The notes beneath the pieces were generated by a model, which worked only from the letters and a program-made list of their open reading frames with translations, was not told where the DNA came from and did no database searches. Of a stretch of DNA of 64,000 nucleotides, positions 24,710-44,606 are shown piece by piece (the first letter of the stretch is position 1; each line of letters starts with the position of its first letter). Origin of the DNA: Whitmania pigra (taxonomy: Eukaryota; Annelida; Clitellata; Hirudinida; Haemopidae); NCBI GenBank assembly GCA_021613335.1, contig JAJTWR010000248.1, positions 750,001 through 814,000 of the forward strand, written 5' to 3'. The translations under genes were made by a program, and so were the position numbers.

Positions 24710-27595
24710 CCGTATTTTCACCCATATTACACGCGTGTTATGTTCGATTTTACTTACCACGCACCCCCCTATGCGTGCTATAATCGTATGCGTGTTATGC
24801 TAGATTAAATTTACATGAATTTGATTTCCGACCAACAAAAAATAAAAACATTTAAATGATAGCACAGACTGTTGGTTGTTTTTGTAAAAGCTTTAGACTA
24901 TATTTTTAATTTTAAATAGTTTATAATTGATTGGGCGTTAATGCATTACATAAAGAACTTTCGATATATGCTTACAGAAGCATGTGACAAAACATTCACG
25001 CTAATCATTGCATTGTCCAGCTCTCGAGTTTATGACGTCAACTTGAATTTAACATAAATTAATTGATGGTAACTATAGGAAACTTGTAGGGTGTTGTACT
25101 ATTTTATGAATTTTCACCATAATTTTTCAACTCTTTGTTACTCATAATTATAATTGGAGCTAATGTTTTCAGTTTGTGTGACTGTTTTTTCAGCACTGGT
25201 GGTTCAGACAGCTTTGGTTGATGCTGTTTAATATTTTAATAGTCAAACATCACATGCATGGACTTATTGTAGCAAATGTCTTCAATCTCTTAATGGTCTT
25301 GCTATAAAAACTTTGAACACTTCTCAAAAGCATGGAACAAAATAGATACAATTTTGGTCATAGTGTCAGTTATCAGTCTTTTGCAGTCTTTATTGGAAAA
25401 CAAAATGGAAGTCTTAGCCCATTCTCTTGGAATTCATTATGAAGATTCAAATTGGTAATTGTAATGAATTACCACCACTGTTTTGGCTTTTTCTGGTGAT
25501 GAGTCACTTGATTTTCTACATTGCTATAAGAGAAAAATCATAAAACCCATTAGATGGCATAAATTATATGCAGCTTTTGGCCACACTTTTATGCTGTAGT
25601 TGATGCACTGTTTGAACCTCAACAATGCCATACCTTCACAGTAAAGCTGTGTCCCAGAGCATGGTGCAAATGCATAACTTCAGTATTTGCTTCAAGTATT
25701 GATCTCAATTTATTTAAAAATACCTTGTTTCTTTCAATGCAATTATAAAGGTTATTGTACATGAGCTGCATTTCACGCTCAGATCAATGATCCATTTATG
25801 GTTCTTGAAAGGGAGACTTTAACCTTGAAATCTCATGAAATTTCATGTTATAATTGATGTTTGGACCTCAACAATGTTATACTTTCCAGTGAAGCTGTGT
25901 CTCACAGCATGATGCATCTGATTTACTTCATCATCTACTCCAAGAATTTATCAAAAATATTCAAAAATGTCTCTTAAGATTAGTACATTTAAAATATGCG
26001 ATTTTCATATTTAGGGAGTTATGGGACACATAGACTTGTTAAGCGAACTCTTTGCAGCGTGGAATTGGTTAACGAGTTCGTTACCGTCCTTTGAAGTATT
26101 GCTTCCCTTTTGTCTTACAAATTATTATGCGTAAACAATATGCATTCCAAAGTAGGAAGTTGATGCAAATCTTAAGATAAAAATAGTTTCGAAGAAGAAT
26201 TGAAGAGAGAACGCAATATCGAAGCGACTCTTGACCAATTTTGGTCAATTGCAGCGAGCTCATGAATGGTTAACCAGTTCTTTGAAGTTTTTAAACAATT
26301 TATTAACAGACATTCAAAAAATCAATCATAAGACCAATAATTATTCCTCATCATCAGCTAAGCCTTCAAATCCGTCAAAAGTCGAACAGTCTTCACATTC
26401 ATTTTCGACTCTTGCCGGATCGCAGGCTAGTTCAAAGTCCGGGTGGTCACTTTACTCCTTTCCTGTAGACTTAATGCCTGCATTTCTAAAGCCACTCAGA
26501 ATCAAATCAGGAGACACTTTGTCCCATGCTCGTGCAACCCACGTGCATACCTCGGAATACAAGGCTTTCCTGTCTAGCCAGACGGTGTGTGGGTGTATGT
26601 GCCATTCTGCATCCATTCCTCCCTTTCAGATCTGTCAATTTCTCAACGATTTGTAGTTGCAGTTTGGATGATAGACCACCCGGGATGATTGCAATGTGAC
26701 ATCCGCTTAAGTTGAGCATCTTCTTAACTGACTCCTCTTTATGAGCAGTCATCCATGATCAACCGCGAGCTCTTTGAAAAGAATCCCCTCTTTTGAGAAC
26801 ATTTCTGAATCCAGAGCTTCATGCTGAAAATTTTCGCATTGTCTCTAGAAAATCAATATTGGTTTTGACTTGGTGCCAGCCGCAGAGCATCCAAGTATGA
26901 CTGTGAAACATGTCCGTTTGTAACCACTTGTTGTTATTGCCACAGTTCTGGCGCCAGATGCTTTCACTAGCGGGAATGTCAAAAGCTATCTCTTTCTTTG
27001 TTCCAAGACCCATAGCTTTAGATCAGACTCTAACTTTGGCCATTTCGCATTTTGGCCAAGGTATGCACGTTTTCTCAGGTTCAGTTTCTCAAGCAATCAT
27101 TCCTTCTTTCTCCATTCGCGAACCGACACTTCATTAACGTTGAACTCTCGAGCAGCTGCTCTGTTACCTTTGTCTTTTGCTCTAGAAATGATTTGAAGCT
27201 TGTAGTCAACAGTGTACGAGTTACGTTTATCAGCCACTTTCTTAACGACGTCGATATTTCAACCTAATTATTTATTTGATTATAGTCCGTTGCATGACTA
27301 AGATGATTTTGACTTATATTTCAATCAAGAGCACTTCTATCTATATATCACTGTATTTATTACTTCAAGCATCGGCCGCTCAGCCAACGGAAGATTTTCA
27401 ATTTAATATTTTAATATATATAATTTTAATTTTAATGTTAAATTATTTTAGCCAAAAGAAAAAAAGACGTCTATTGGTGCGTGTTATAATCGTTTGCGTG
27501 TTTTATAAGTGATTTTTTACATAAATTGGAAAAATTGCGTGTTATAATCGTCCGCGTGTTAAATTCGTCTGCGTGTTTATTTCGTGAAAATACGG
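24710..27595 (-). mobile_element. Nested Tigger-like transposon with decayed transposase
   Basis: The termini CCGTATTTTCAC at 24710 and GTGAAAATACGG ending 27595 are perfect inverted repeats flanked by TA on both sides (24708-24709 and 27596-27597). Subterminal GCGTGTTATAATCG motifs recur at both ends. On the minus strand the transposase begins around 27265 with a helix-turn-helix region (YKLQIISRAKDKGNRAAARE, then VREWRKKE), continues with KWPKLESDLKLWVLEQRKR and reaches the DDE-like block MTAHKEESVKK followed by IIPGGLSSKLQ near 26752-26650. A typical C-terminal VSPDLILSGFRNAG-like block follows. Several stops and frameshifts make it inactive. The left 1.2 kb has no recognised transposase. 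Confidence 0.8.
25590..25930 (+). repeat. Two diverged copies of a ~75-bp segment
   Basis: GAACCTCAACAATGCCATA with GTAAAGCTGTGTCCCAGAGC at 25612-25670 matches GACCTCAACAATGTTATAC with GTGAAGCTGTGTCTCACAGC at 25862-25920. An old internal duplication within the nested element. Confidence 0.6.
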
Positions 27596-28004
27596 TAATA
27601 GTAAATAGTAAATTAAAAATATTCAGCTATTTTTCGCTGATATTTTTAACACTTTAAAGTATTGGAATTTTTTTTTTTGCAATTTGAGCAATTTTATTAA
27701 TCATCAAAATGAACAAAACAAATCAAACAAAAGAGACACCAATATACGGATTAATAAAGAACTCATGGATCAGCTTTAAGAAAACACAAGCTTCCGCAAG
27801 CTGACCCTGAAATATCAATTAATTAATAAAACAAATAATAAACCCGTCAAATAAACAGTTAATCAAGAATACCACGAACTAAATACAATTTGTAGAACAA
27901 TTTAAATAATAAATACAATATAAATATAAATTTGTAGGGCCCTAAAGCAATTTCGTTATAGAGATATTCTTTATAGAGAAGTTTCACTGTAATTTATCAT
28001 TACC

Positions 28005-28290
<286 letters not shown>

Positions 28291-28628
28291 ATGCACATTA
28301 TTTCGCGTATTACAGCTTTAAATATCTTCGAAGAGCAGATTAAAATAAATCTTTCCCAAAGCTTCAATTAAGATTTGAGTGAAAGGAAGATCAATCAAGA
28401 GGGTTTAATTGTTATTAAACCAATCTTAAATTTTATTCTTTTGACTCAATGTTAACTTTTAATTGAGTGTTTTTATTTTATACTTATGTATTATATATAT
28501 ATATATATAAATATAAATAGCAATATTTAAAATCGTAATGAGGAGAGTCAAAGTTAACTGATTTTTCTAACTGTTGAATATCCAACAATTTGTCTGAACA
28601 AGCCCAAGGTTAGCCTCCGACTGAGTAA

Positions 28629-28787
28629 AGACAGTTTAATATTAAATTTATTTTAGTTTAATATTAAATTTATTTTAGTTTAATGTTAAATTTATTTTAG
28701 TTTAATATTAAATTTATTTTAGTTTAATATTAAATTTATTTTAGTTTAATATTAAATTTATTTTAGTTTAATATTAAATTTATCATA
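28629..28787 (+). repeat. 23-bp AT-rich minisatellite
   Basis: Nearly seven copies of TTAATATTAAATTTATTTTA plus GTT, with one substitution. Confidence 0.95.
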
Positions 28788-28799
28788 CCGCCCGACAGC

Positions 28800-30420
28800 T
28801 GGATTTAGCCAGTGTGAGACCCCTATACAGGCCGACCATGTCTAAATAAGGTTTCGCATGGTTGGATTTGCTGTGGTTGAGGTTGTGGTTGAGTTGAGGT
28901 AATGTAAAGTTCAATTATAAAATAAAATAGATTCCACAATATCGTTGTTTAAAAGCCTTTCTTTTAATTGATAACATAAATGTTGGGAGAAACATTTTAA
29001 GGAAATTTTAATAACGCTTTAAACGTACAACCAGCCATATTGAAACACTTATAACTCGCCACGCGTTAATGTTATGCATGATAAAATCAATGTTTATTAA
29101 ATAAAATTAAATGTTTTAAAATAATTTGTTGCTTTCAAATTAAATTTCGCTTTAAAAGAATTTCAAAAATTCAAAAATAGCATTTATTTTCGTATAACTT
29201 GGCAAATTCTAAAATGAATAAATTTGAATTTTAGTAGGTCGTAAAAAATAATTGTAAGAATTTTAAAATAAATCATAAATATAAAACACAAATTCAATGC
29301 ATTTAGGTGAAACATATCGCTAGGTAAAGAAATAGGTGCCCTAAATGTGATTAGTTGGACTTAATTTATAAATAATTTTGAAATTTTGAACAGCAAATCA
29401 ATATCTTGTAATATCAAGTTAAATGAATAAAATGCTGTAATGTTTACACCAAAATCTTGAGTAATTAAAAGCAATAAAATATTCAGTTAAGGAAATAAAC
29501 ATCAAAATTCTCACAAATTTGAAACCGGATTTGTAAGTCGGAAAATCTTAAGACTGAATAAAATCTTGTATAAATTAATTAAATAATAATAATAATAATA
29601 ATAAATGCCATAGATAATTCATTAGACAATAAGTCGTACTAAAATTTGAAAATAAAATCTTGTTGTCATAGGCAACACAAAGGTGCCAAGGAATGAATGT
29701 GGATGATTTTCTAAAACAAAATTCATTTCAACCTTGCTCGATTTGTACCACTGGAATAATAACCTTATTAACATAATCTAGTAAGAGATACTATGATCTC
29801 ATCAGCATGCATCATTAACATATTACAAAATTGATTGACTGATTGCACCACGACGACAACTGTTAGCGTAAGAATGGAAATAGTTTGTCACAAAGTTTAA
29901 CAACATCACAGCCATTGAAAGTACGACAGCAACTAAACTCTCACCATGACTTTGCTACGTCCAAAGAACCATGAATAAACATGAGTTGTACATTGACATA
30001 ATTCATGCAGAATATATCTATAAAGTATTCATGAGATCGCTCATGATTGATCCTTCGGGGCGGGCAGTGACTGACAAATCAGATTCTAGAGCGAAGTAAG
30101 GTGACCAAAATGAAATTATGAAAATAATGACATCGTGATCAAAATAATTCATATTCATTTTTAGTATTTAACATGGATTTTTTAATGTATTTACAGCTGT
30201 AACTTCAATATAACTTGTCATTAATATCGTAACATCTTCGTTTAATTAATTTATTTCATTAGCTTCAGTGTTGCGTTCGTACACGTCGTCTTATTAATAA
30301 AGTTTCAATCTAGCAAGCAATCGAATAATAATCTTGACTTTAGGCGGGCAGAGGCTAAAATCCGTTTTCGTAAGTCCAGGGGTCATCGGTCCCCGGCCTT
30401 TATCCCCCCTTCCGCCAACT
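28800..30420. other. Intergenic AT-rich region
   Basis: No supportable gene; it lies downstream of the VAT1-like gene. Confidence 0.5.
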
Positions 30421-30424
30421 GATT

Positions 30425-38232
<7,808 letters not shown>

Positions 38233-38726
38233 TCTTGGGTTTGAGAGTTCTGAAGGCAAAGATGGTTTAGAGATGATTTTAGTAAATTGTTATTGAATAA
38301 TTATTTTCTTTCTGCTTGTAAATGTATTTGATCAAAAAATACACGTTTCTTGATTTTTATAAGCTTTTATGTTTGAATCATCCTACCTGTTAGTTATAAT
38401 TCATATTTTATTAGATTTATTTGACTCTACTCACCTTATTACAATAAATTGTATTTCATTCAAATACCCTTCGCATCATACAATAAAAGTATTGTAATTT
38501 TATTTTATTAATATTGTCTTGGGATACCCTATGCACATCAGTTGTCCCATTTACGGTATTTATACCGGAATCAACTGGTTTAATTGATGTTAATTTTTAG
38601 ATAATTCAGCTTCAGGGCAGATAAAGAATAAAAAATATCATGTAATTGGCGAATATAATCGGTTTATTCAAGCAAGTGCTGCTTTCGTTAAATGTTCTTA
38701 AATTACGAGCGCCTGTTTTGATGATG

Positions 38727-38935
<209 letters not shown>

Positions 38936-40350
38936 GAAAATGATTTAATTTCCATTTGTTAGATTGTTTCATATTTAGTATGAGTAATTATTCATTTAAA
39001 TGAAGTTTACAAATAATTATCACGAATAGCATTATCATTTACTGTCATTATTTTAGTATTATTATTGTTATGAATAAAGCTATTATTATTATCATGCATT
39101 GTAATATTTCAAAGGTCATTAAACATTTATCCTGGCAAACCAAGCCAGTTAACTCCACCTTAACAACAAAATTAACCAATCCGATCACCAAGTCCAAGCC
39201 CCTTTCATTATCATAATTTATTACGACTAGATCGATTACTTCATTATCACTATATATTATTACTATCCCGATAACTCTCACTTTCTCATAGTTGATTACA
39301 ACTGCCTCGAAAACTCTTTCATTATCATAATTTGCTACAATTAGTTCGGTAACTCTTTGATTATCATAATTTACTATAACTAGCGGCCTGTAGATTATCG
39401 TATCAGCCGTTCTCCTAACAACATATGTTACCCCGTCCTCAACAAATCCCGCCAGAGACGACCTTCAACTTTCCGAACGTCGCACGTAACAGCTGTCAGC
39501 CCTTTCTTCGACTAGAAGCTCACTGCATGTTAAATTAATTAATCTCCTCTCGCCGCTTGCTAATAAGATAATTAATATTCAACAATCGACCGTTTAAATA
39601 TCGACGTTTTTAACGGGAATCGGTTAAACTTGCGCCTCATTAGCATGCAAATTTATGTGCATGCGAACACTTCGGTCTATTGGTATAACACCGGGAAGAA
39701 TCGACTATTGGTTCTAACTAACTCGCTTGTTATCATCTAAACCGTACTAACCATACTAATCATAAAAATGATAATATCAAGATCAATCGTAAGGCTCATA
39801 ATAATATTATAATGAGCGATTAAATTGTAAACATAAAGTCCAACCTTACTAGATCCAAGCGACGCTCTGGAGGAAACGGTAAGCATGGAAGCAAAGCTCG
39901 GAATCTATATTATGGAGGAGTGTGTGCGCGTTGTGGAAGTGCACGTGATTTGGACGTACGCGATGAGGTTCCGCTGGATGCCTACATGAAGACTTATAAT
40001 TCCTGGTTGCACGCTGCCACGGTTTGGTTTGCAAGGATGGAGGTAGAGAGCGATCTAACTGATTCACTGGTCATATAATGGGCGGCTGCTAACCTGATAC
40101 TTGCCAATAAGAATGCGTCAATTTATGTAGCGCAACAGCAACGTGACTAGGTGAAGGCACGACTGAAATACCGCTATTCTTACTTTACCACTTAAGGGTG
40201 ATTTAAGTAAGCATTAAGTAGATATTATTTTAACATAACATGACACGTATGATTGGCTTTAGATGAATTGATTGTGTTTAGTGCCGCTTGAAAGAATATT
40301 AGTCTGAAATTAAGTACGAAAATGTTGTTAATAGAATCTATTTAATCATT
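38936..40350. other. Intergenic, upstream of VAT1-like gene
   Basis: At 39200-39385 there are about three imperfect ~65-bp repeats containing CATTATCATAATTT and CGGTAACTC-like segments. Nothing else was recognised. Confidence 0.45.
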
Positions 40351-40353
40351 CAT

Positions 40354-40520
40354 GCAGGTTAGCCAAATGGGTTGCGAGCTTGCATGTGAGGCAATGCGTC
40401 ATAATGTGTCGTGTTCGAAACCCAGCCTGCACTGCCGCCAGCACCCTCGGGAAGGAGTAAATGGTTACAAGAAGCGCCTCTGACGCTATGTACATGAAGT
40501 TACAATTACAATTACAATTC
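40354..40520 (+). mobile_element. tRNA-derived SINE
   Basis: A-box-like TAGCCAAATGGGTTGCGAG and B-box GTGTTCGAAACCC, then a body with CAGCCTGCACTGCC and CACCCTCGGGAAGG, ending in a tail of repeated TTACAA. The second SINE at 41376-41492 shares TGTCGTGTT and AAACCCAGCCTGCA. Confidence 0.75.
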
Positions 40521-41288
40521 AAAAACGTAAAAAGTTATTGTCATCGCCATCATCATCGTCATTGTCATGGTCATCATCATCAAGTGAATATCAAATCGTA
40601 TCGAACGGAGAATATTTATAAACAAGTTACTCAGCTGATCAACTTGAAACTCTGAGATGTTCAACAAAAAAAAAACAACGGCACTTGGGAAAGTTTATGA
40701 GATCCATTTATGTTTTTCTGGGGAAAATGGCAAGACCCGATCAAGCATTTGTTGTTAGCTTTTTATGCTTCAACCATTTCTCACTCCGCCACTCAGGGAT
40801 GATCACGGCTTCCTCCTTATACCCCCCTACATCTCCTTCTACATTCCCCTCAACCCTAAAGCGATGTCCCCTTTGGGGAGACTTTGTAAATTTTTGGAGA
40901 AGGATAGAGAGAAATCATTAAACTAGAATTTACGTGGCATGATTAGCATTATTTAAATAAATTGACTCAAAATGTCGGAGCGAATTTCTGCTTTGGGTTT
41001 TCAGCTTTTTTACCTTTAACAAAACAAAAATTGGAAACAATTCCAAGATGGAATTTCAGGAATTACTTTCTGTCTGTTGCGCTGGTGGCGCTCAAATAGT
41101 ATGAAGTAAAACGGATGATAATGATGCTGACCATGCCTATGACACTGACGATGGCGATGATAATGATGACGATGATGGCGACGAGTAATTAGTAAAAATT
41201 AGTTAGAAAATAACTTTAGAAATAGCATTTCATGCTCTGGTTGTTGTCGTCGTTGAAGGTGTTTATATTTTTATATTTATCCGATTTT

Positions 41289-41375
41289 TTGAGTGTCACC
41301 GGGGTTCGAATCCGTGCTGCCATCGTGAGAACATAAAGTCGGTAACCCTTTGGCCATGCGGATCATCAAGGCACC
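41289..41375 (-). mobile_element. tRNA-derived SINE fragment, related to the 10.4-kb copy
   Basis: On the minus strand it has CCGCATGGCCAAAGGGTTAC (A-box region) and CGATGGCAGCACGGATTCGAACCCC, split here as CGATGGCAGCACGG and ATTCGAACCCC (B-box). Confidence 0.7.
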
Positions 41376-41492
41376 ATTTAATCGATTCCTACACGAGGGC
41401 ATTCCCTTGAGGTGCAGGCTGGGTTTCAAACACGACACATAACGGCTGTTGTTGTTCATGCAGGAATGCTACCCATTCGGCCAACCTACGCG
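41376..41492 (-). mobile_element. tRNA-derived SINE, related to the 40.4-kb copy
   Basis: On the minus strand TGGCCGAATGGGTAGCATTC (A-box) and GTGTTTGAAACCCAGC (B-box) are followed by GAATGCCCTCGTGTAGG. It directly abuts another SINE, so the two inserted next to or into each other. Confidence 0.75.
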
Positions 41493-41499
41493 TTGTTGT

Positions 41500-44270
41500 T
41501 GATGTTGTAGTGATATGTTAGTGTTATTAAGGTCATGATTATATTGGTGCCCGTGGTTATGTAAATGTGGCTGGAACCTCATCTCGTACTTTGGCTCAGG
41601 TGAAACGGATCGAAACCTCAAACAATACAGGTGATCTAAAGGGTGGTGGTGGTGGTTGTTGCTCAGTGGGAAATCCAAGCGTTAATGTAATTTTTATTAT
41701 TTTAAAACATTTTGCATTTTCGTCTTCATCATCGGCATCGTCGTCGTCATCATCGAAATCATTCTTTTGTATTCGTTGAACAACCTGGTTGTCAAAGTTA
41801 AAAATTAAAGTTATTACAGTTAATAATAAATTGTTTTTTTTTTGTTTTTTAAGTTATGTACTAATATATTATTACGCTATGTTATCATGTTACACACTAA
41901 TATATCATTAAGTTATGGTTATTATCATATTATACATTATTATATTACTGTTATTATTAAGATGAACTTCGACCCCAATCATGACCTTTGCTGTTTGCAT
42001 GCGCAGTGGGGCAGACTGCGAATCATGACATTTGAAGTAGCTTGGTTTTGTCGTTGAGTTGATGATGATGATGATGATGAAAATGGTGAAGGTGACGATG
42101 ACGATGAAGCAGAGGTGAACGATGACAATGAAGATGACGATGATTGTGATGGTTATTGAGGGCAACGATGACTTTGACAATGATGACTCAATGGCGCCAA
42201 TCTGAGTGTTAATCGAACGGAGCTCCAATAACACGTGGTCTCGAGGTAAATCAACTCAAACTTTCCAGGCAGGCGATTCGGTTTAATTAATCATTTGTTC
42301 TTCCTTGCGTTCGCCTTTTCAATATGCTTCTTGTTTGTGCGCATATGTGCTTCTGTTGCTCTGCCTCTGCCTAAGTCTGTTTCTTCGTAGGCCCCATGTT
42401 CTCCGTGTGTATATATTCTTCTGTTATTTGATTGGCTCGTGATGAAGGATATAGCTTATATAAAGCGGGCAGAGAAATATTACACCTGTTCTTGCAAATA
42501 CTTGTAATAACTTGTTACTTATCGTACCTGGTTCTTGCCTGGAACACATCGCTTCTATGGTTAAACTTGTATACGTAGGAATAAACTTTTCACGAATGCA
42601 TGTTACCGAAAGGATTTCATGAATATTAAGCAAGTATCTATGAATATTAAGCAAGTATTTATGAATATTAAGAATTCAACAAATTAAAAGGGTAGATGTA
42701 ATGTTTCCTAACAAAATGGAGAAGGACTTACCATGTGGATATCAAGTTTTTGCTTCGAATGGTGCCTTGAATATTGCACCATGAACTTTGAACATGAACA
42801 TTGTTGCTTTTCCATGACAAAAATAGACATCGCTGTACAGATGAACCTCAAGGATTTGGAAATGGACAGACTTCTTCAAGCTCAGAATGCTTCTGGGCAA
42901 CTTTACAAAAGTTTTAGGAAGGTTGATAGTGTCAACAACATTACAATTATTTTCCGTTAAATAATTGATAATGTCTCATCAGGATTACCGGAATAGCCAT
43001 GTGCTTATTGGCCTATGACTGATTTTGTGATGGAAAACTTTTTCAGAAAAATTTTCAAAAAGCCAAAAATTGAACGCTGAAGAACAATGCTTGATGCTTT
43101 TATTCGCTTTCTATTGAATCTAGAATTTTTAAATGCGTTTTGCAAATAAATAAGAACTTGTAAGATTTGTTTATGAGTCCTACTCACATCTTCAAGTCTG
43201 CGAAAACACTTGAAAAATTGTTTAAAGACACTGGGTTGATTAGGAAAATGTTTGAGAATTCAAAATATCAGTTGCCTGGTATTTTATATTTTGGAAAAGA
43301 ACAACGGGATTGTTTTATTCAGGGTTTCAGGTTTTTTTGTGAATTGAATTTCAATCGGTTGTTGAAATGAAAGTCTTTGTATTTTGCGAATTAAATGAAA
43401 TACATTTTAAAAGGACGAAGTTTCAAGCGATTGTTGCCTGTTTCATGGCAGTCTGCTTGATCATAGGACTTGGCCAAGGTTTGCATGAAATTAATGAGAT
43501 TTCATTAAAATAATATTAACAATGCATAATAATAAATAAAATCAATGAGAATTAAATTAATAATTACAATAAGTTATAATAAATGAATATTTAATTAACA
43601 TCAATATTATTATCGCAACGTCCTTTTAAGTGAATGATATAAATTATTGATAGATAATTTTTTTATCAATTAACGTCAATAATTATTTAAATCAAATCTA
43701 AATCGAGATATTTATTAAATTGAAATACTTTTTTTTCACAAACAAAATAAAATTAAACCGGAAAATAATAATTTATTTTACAACTCTAGGAAACGTCGCC
43801 GATGCAAGTGAATTGAAGTTAATCGAAGTGATTCTTGATTTTACATTTTCATCTCATTCATTACATTTTAATTTGGACATCGAAATTATAACTTGAGATT
43901 GTTGATTTTGTATTTATCATTGAATGATTGATAGATCGATTAAAATTAATTTCATTGCTTAGCATAAAGTCGAATCATAGATCGGCTTACAAAAAATACG
44001 AAGTAAAAATAAATTGTGAGGTTAAGTTTGAATTCAACATAATGATGAACCACTCGAATTTCAAGTAAAATAGAAAGTTAAGTTTCAATAAATAACGAAA
44101 CAAATCTGAAGAACATGGTTTTTTTTATCGTAGCAGATGATGATGATCTCTTCCGATGCCTCTTAATCCCACAATATTAATCACCCAAAAACTTGTATCA
44201 TACAAAACTTTTTATTGCATCAAGTCAAACATCTCAACCAAAAAAACAACTGTCAAGTGCCTCTTGTTCA
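41500..44270. other. Intergenic, short open stretches only
   Basis: Plus-strand open stretches at 42733-42960 and 43167-43370 were examined; neither gave a recognisable family or splice pattern. The rest is AT-rich with small ATG repeats. Confidence 0.4.
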
Positions 44271-44281
44271 GCTCGAATGAC

Positions 44282-44393
44282 AGCAATATTATTTAAATTA
44301 TTATTTAAACTATTATTTAAATTATTATTTAAACTATTATTTAAATTATTATTTAAACTATTATTTAAACTATTATTTAAATTATTATTTAAA
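44282..44393 (+). repeat. 12-bp palindromic minisatellite
   Basis: About nine copies of ATTATTTAAAYT, in which Y alternates. TTTAAA lies at each unit boundary. Confidence 0.95.
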
Positions 44394-44496
44394 AAGTGTG
44401 CAAATGGGTCTTTATTGAAATATTGAAGGTACAAGCTTGTGAAATCATGCAAAATGAACGATTCAAATTTATTTTTATATTTGGTGTCTTTAGAAA

Positions 44497-44606
44497 ATTG
44501 TAACATAGGAATCTTAAAACAAATACTTTTTAAATAAAATAAAAATTATTAATTGTAACATAGGAATCTTAAAACAAATACTTTTTAAATAAAATAAAAA
44601 TTATTA
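44497..44606 (+). repeat. Perfect 55-bp tandem duplication
   Basis: The segment starting ATTGTAACATAGGAATCTTA occurs twice, head to tail, with no difference seen. Confidence 0.95.

Larger units (their letters stand above)
24121..27989. mobile_element. Outer pogo/Tigger-like element, split by a nested insertion
   Basis: The left end CAGTAAAACCTCTCTATATG and the reverse complement of the right end, CAGTGAAACTTCTCTATAAA, form a terminal inverted repeat of the type ending Tc1/mariner pogo-Tigger elements. Only about 980 bp belong to it (24121-24709 and 27596-27989), so it was probably non-autonomous. The right flank is TA but the left is TT, so the target duplication is not intact. Confidence 0.7.

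Noticed and set aside
26231..27267. Plus-strand open frames
   Set aside because: Antisense of the decayed Tigger transposase on the minus strand.
29019..29080. Minus-strand SVSIWLVVR, resembling the shared leader SIWLV
   Set aside because: The frame ends quickly, with no donor in the expected place and no second exon; probably chance.
39849..40067. Minus-strand 72-codon open stretch upstream of the VAT1-like gene
   Set aside because: No similarity or splice context; may be part of a non-coding exon.
42733..43370. Two plus-strand open stretches with protein-like composition
   Set aside because: No recognisable domain, signal peptide or consistent splice joins.
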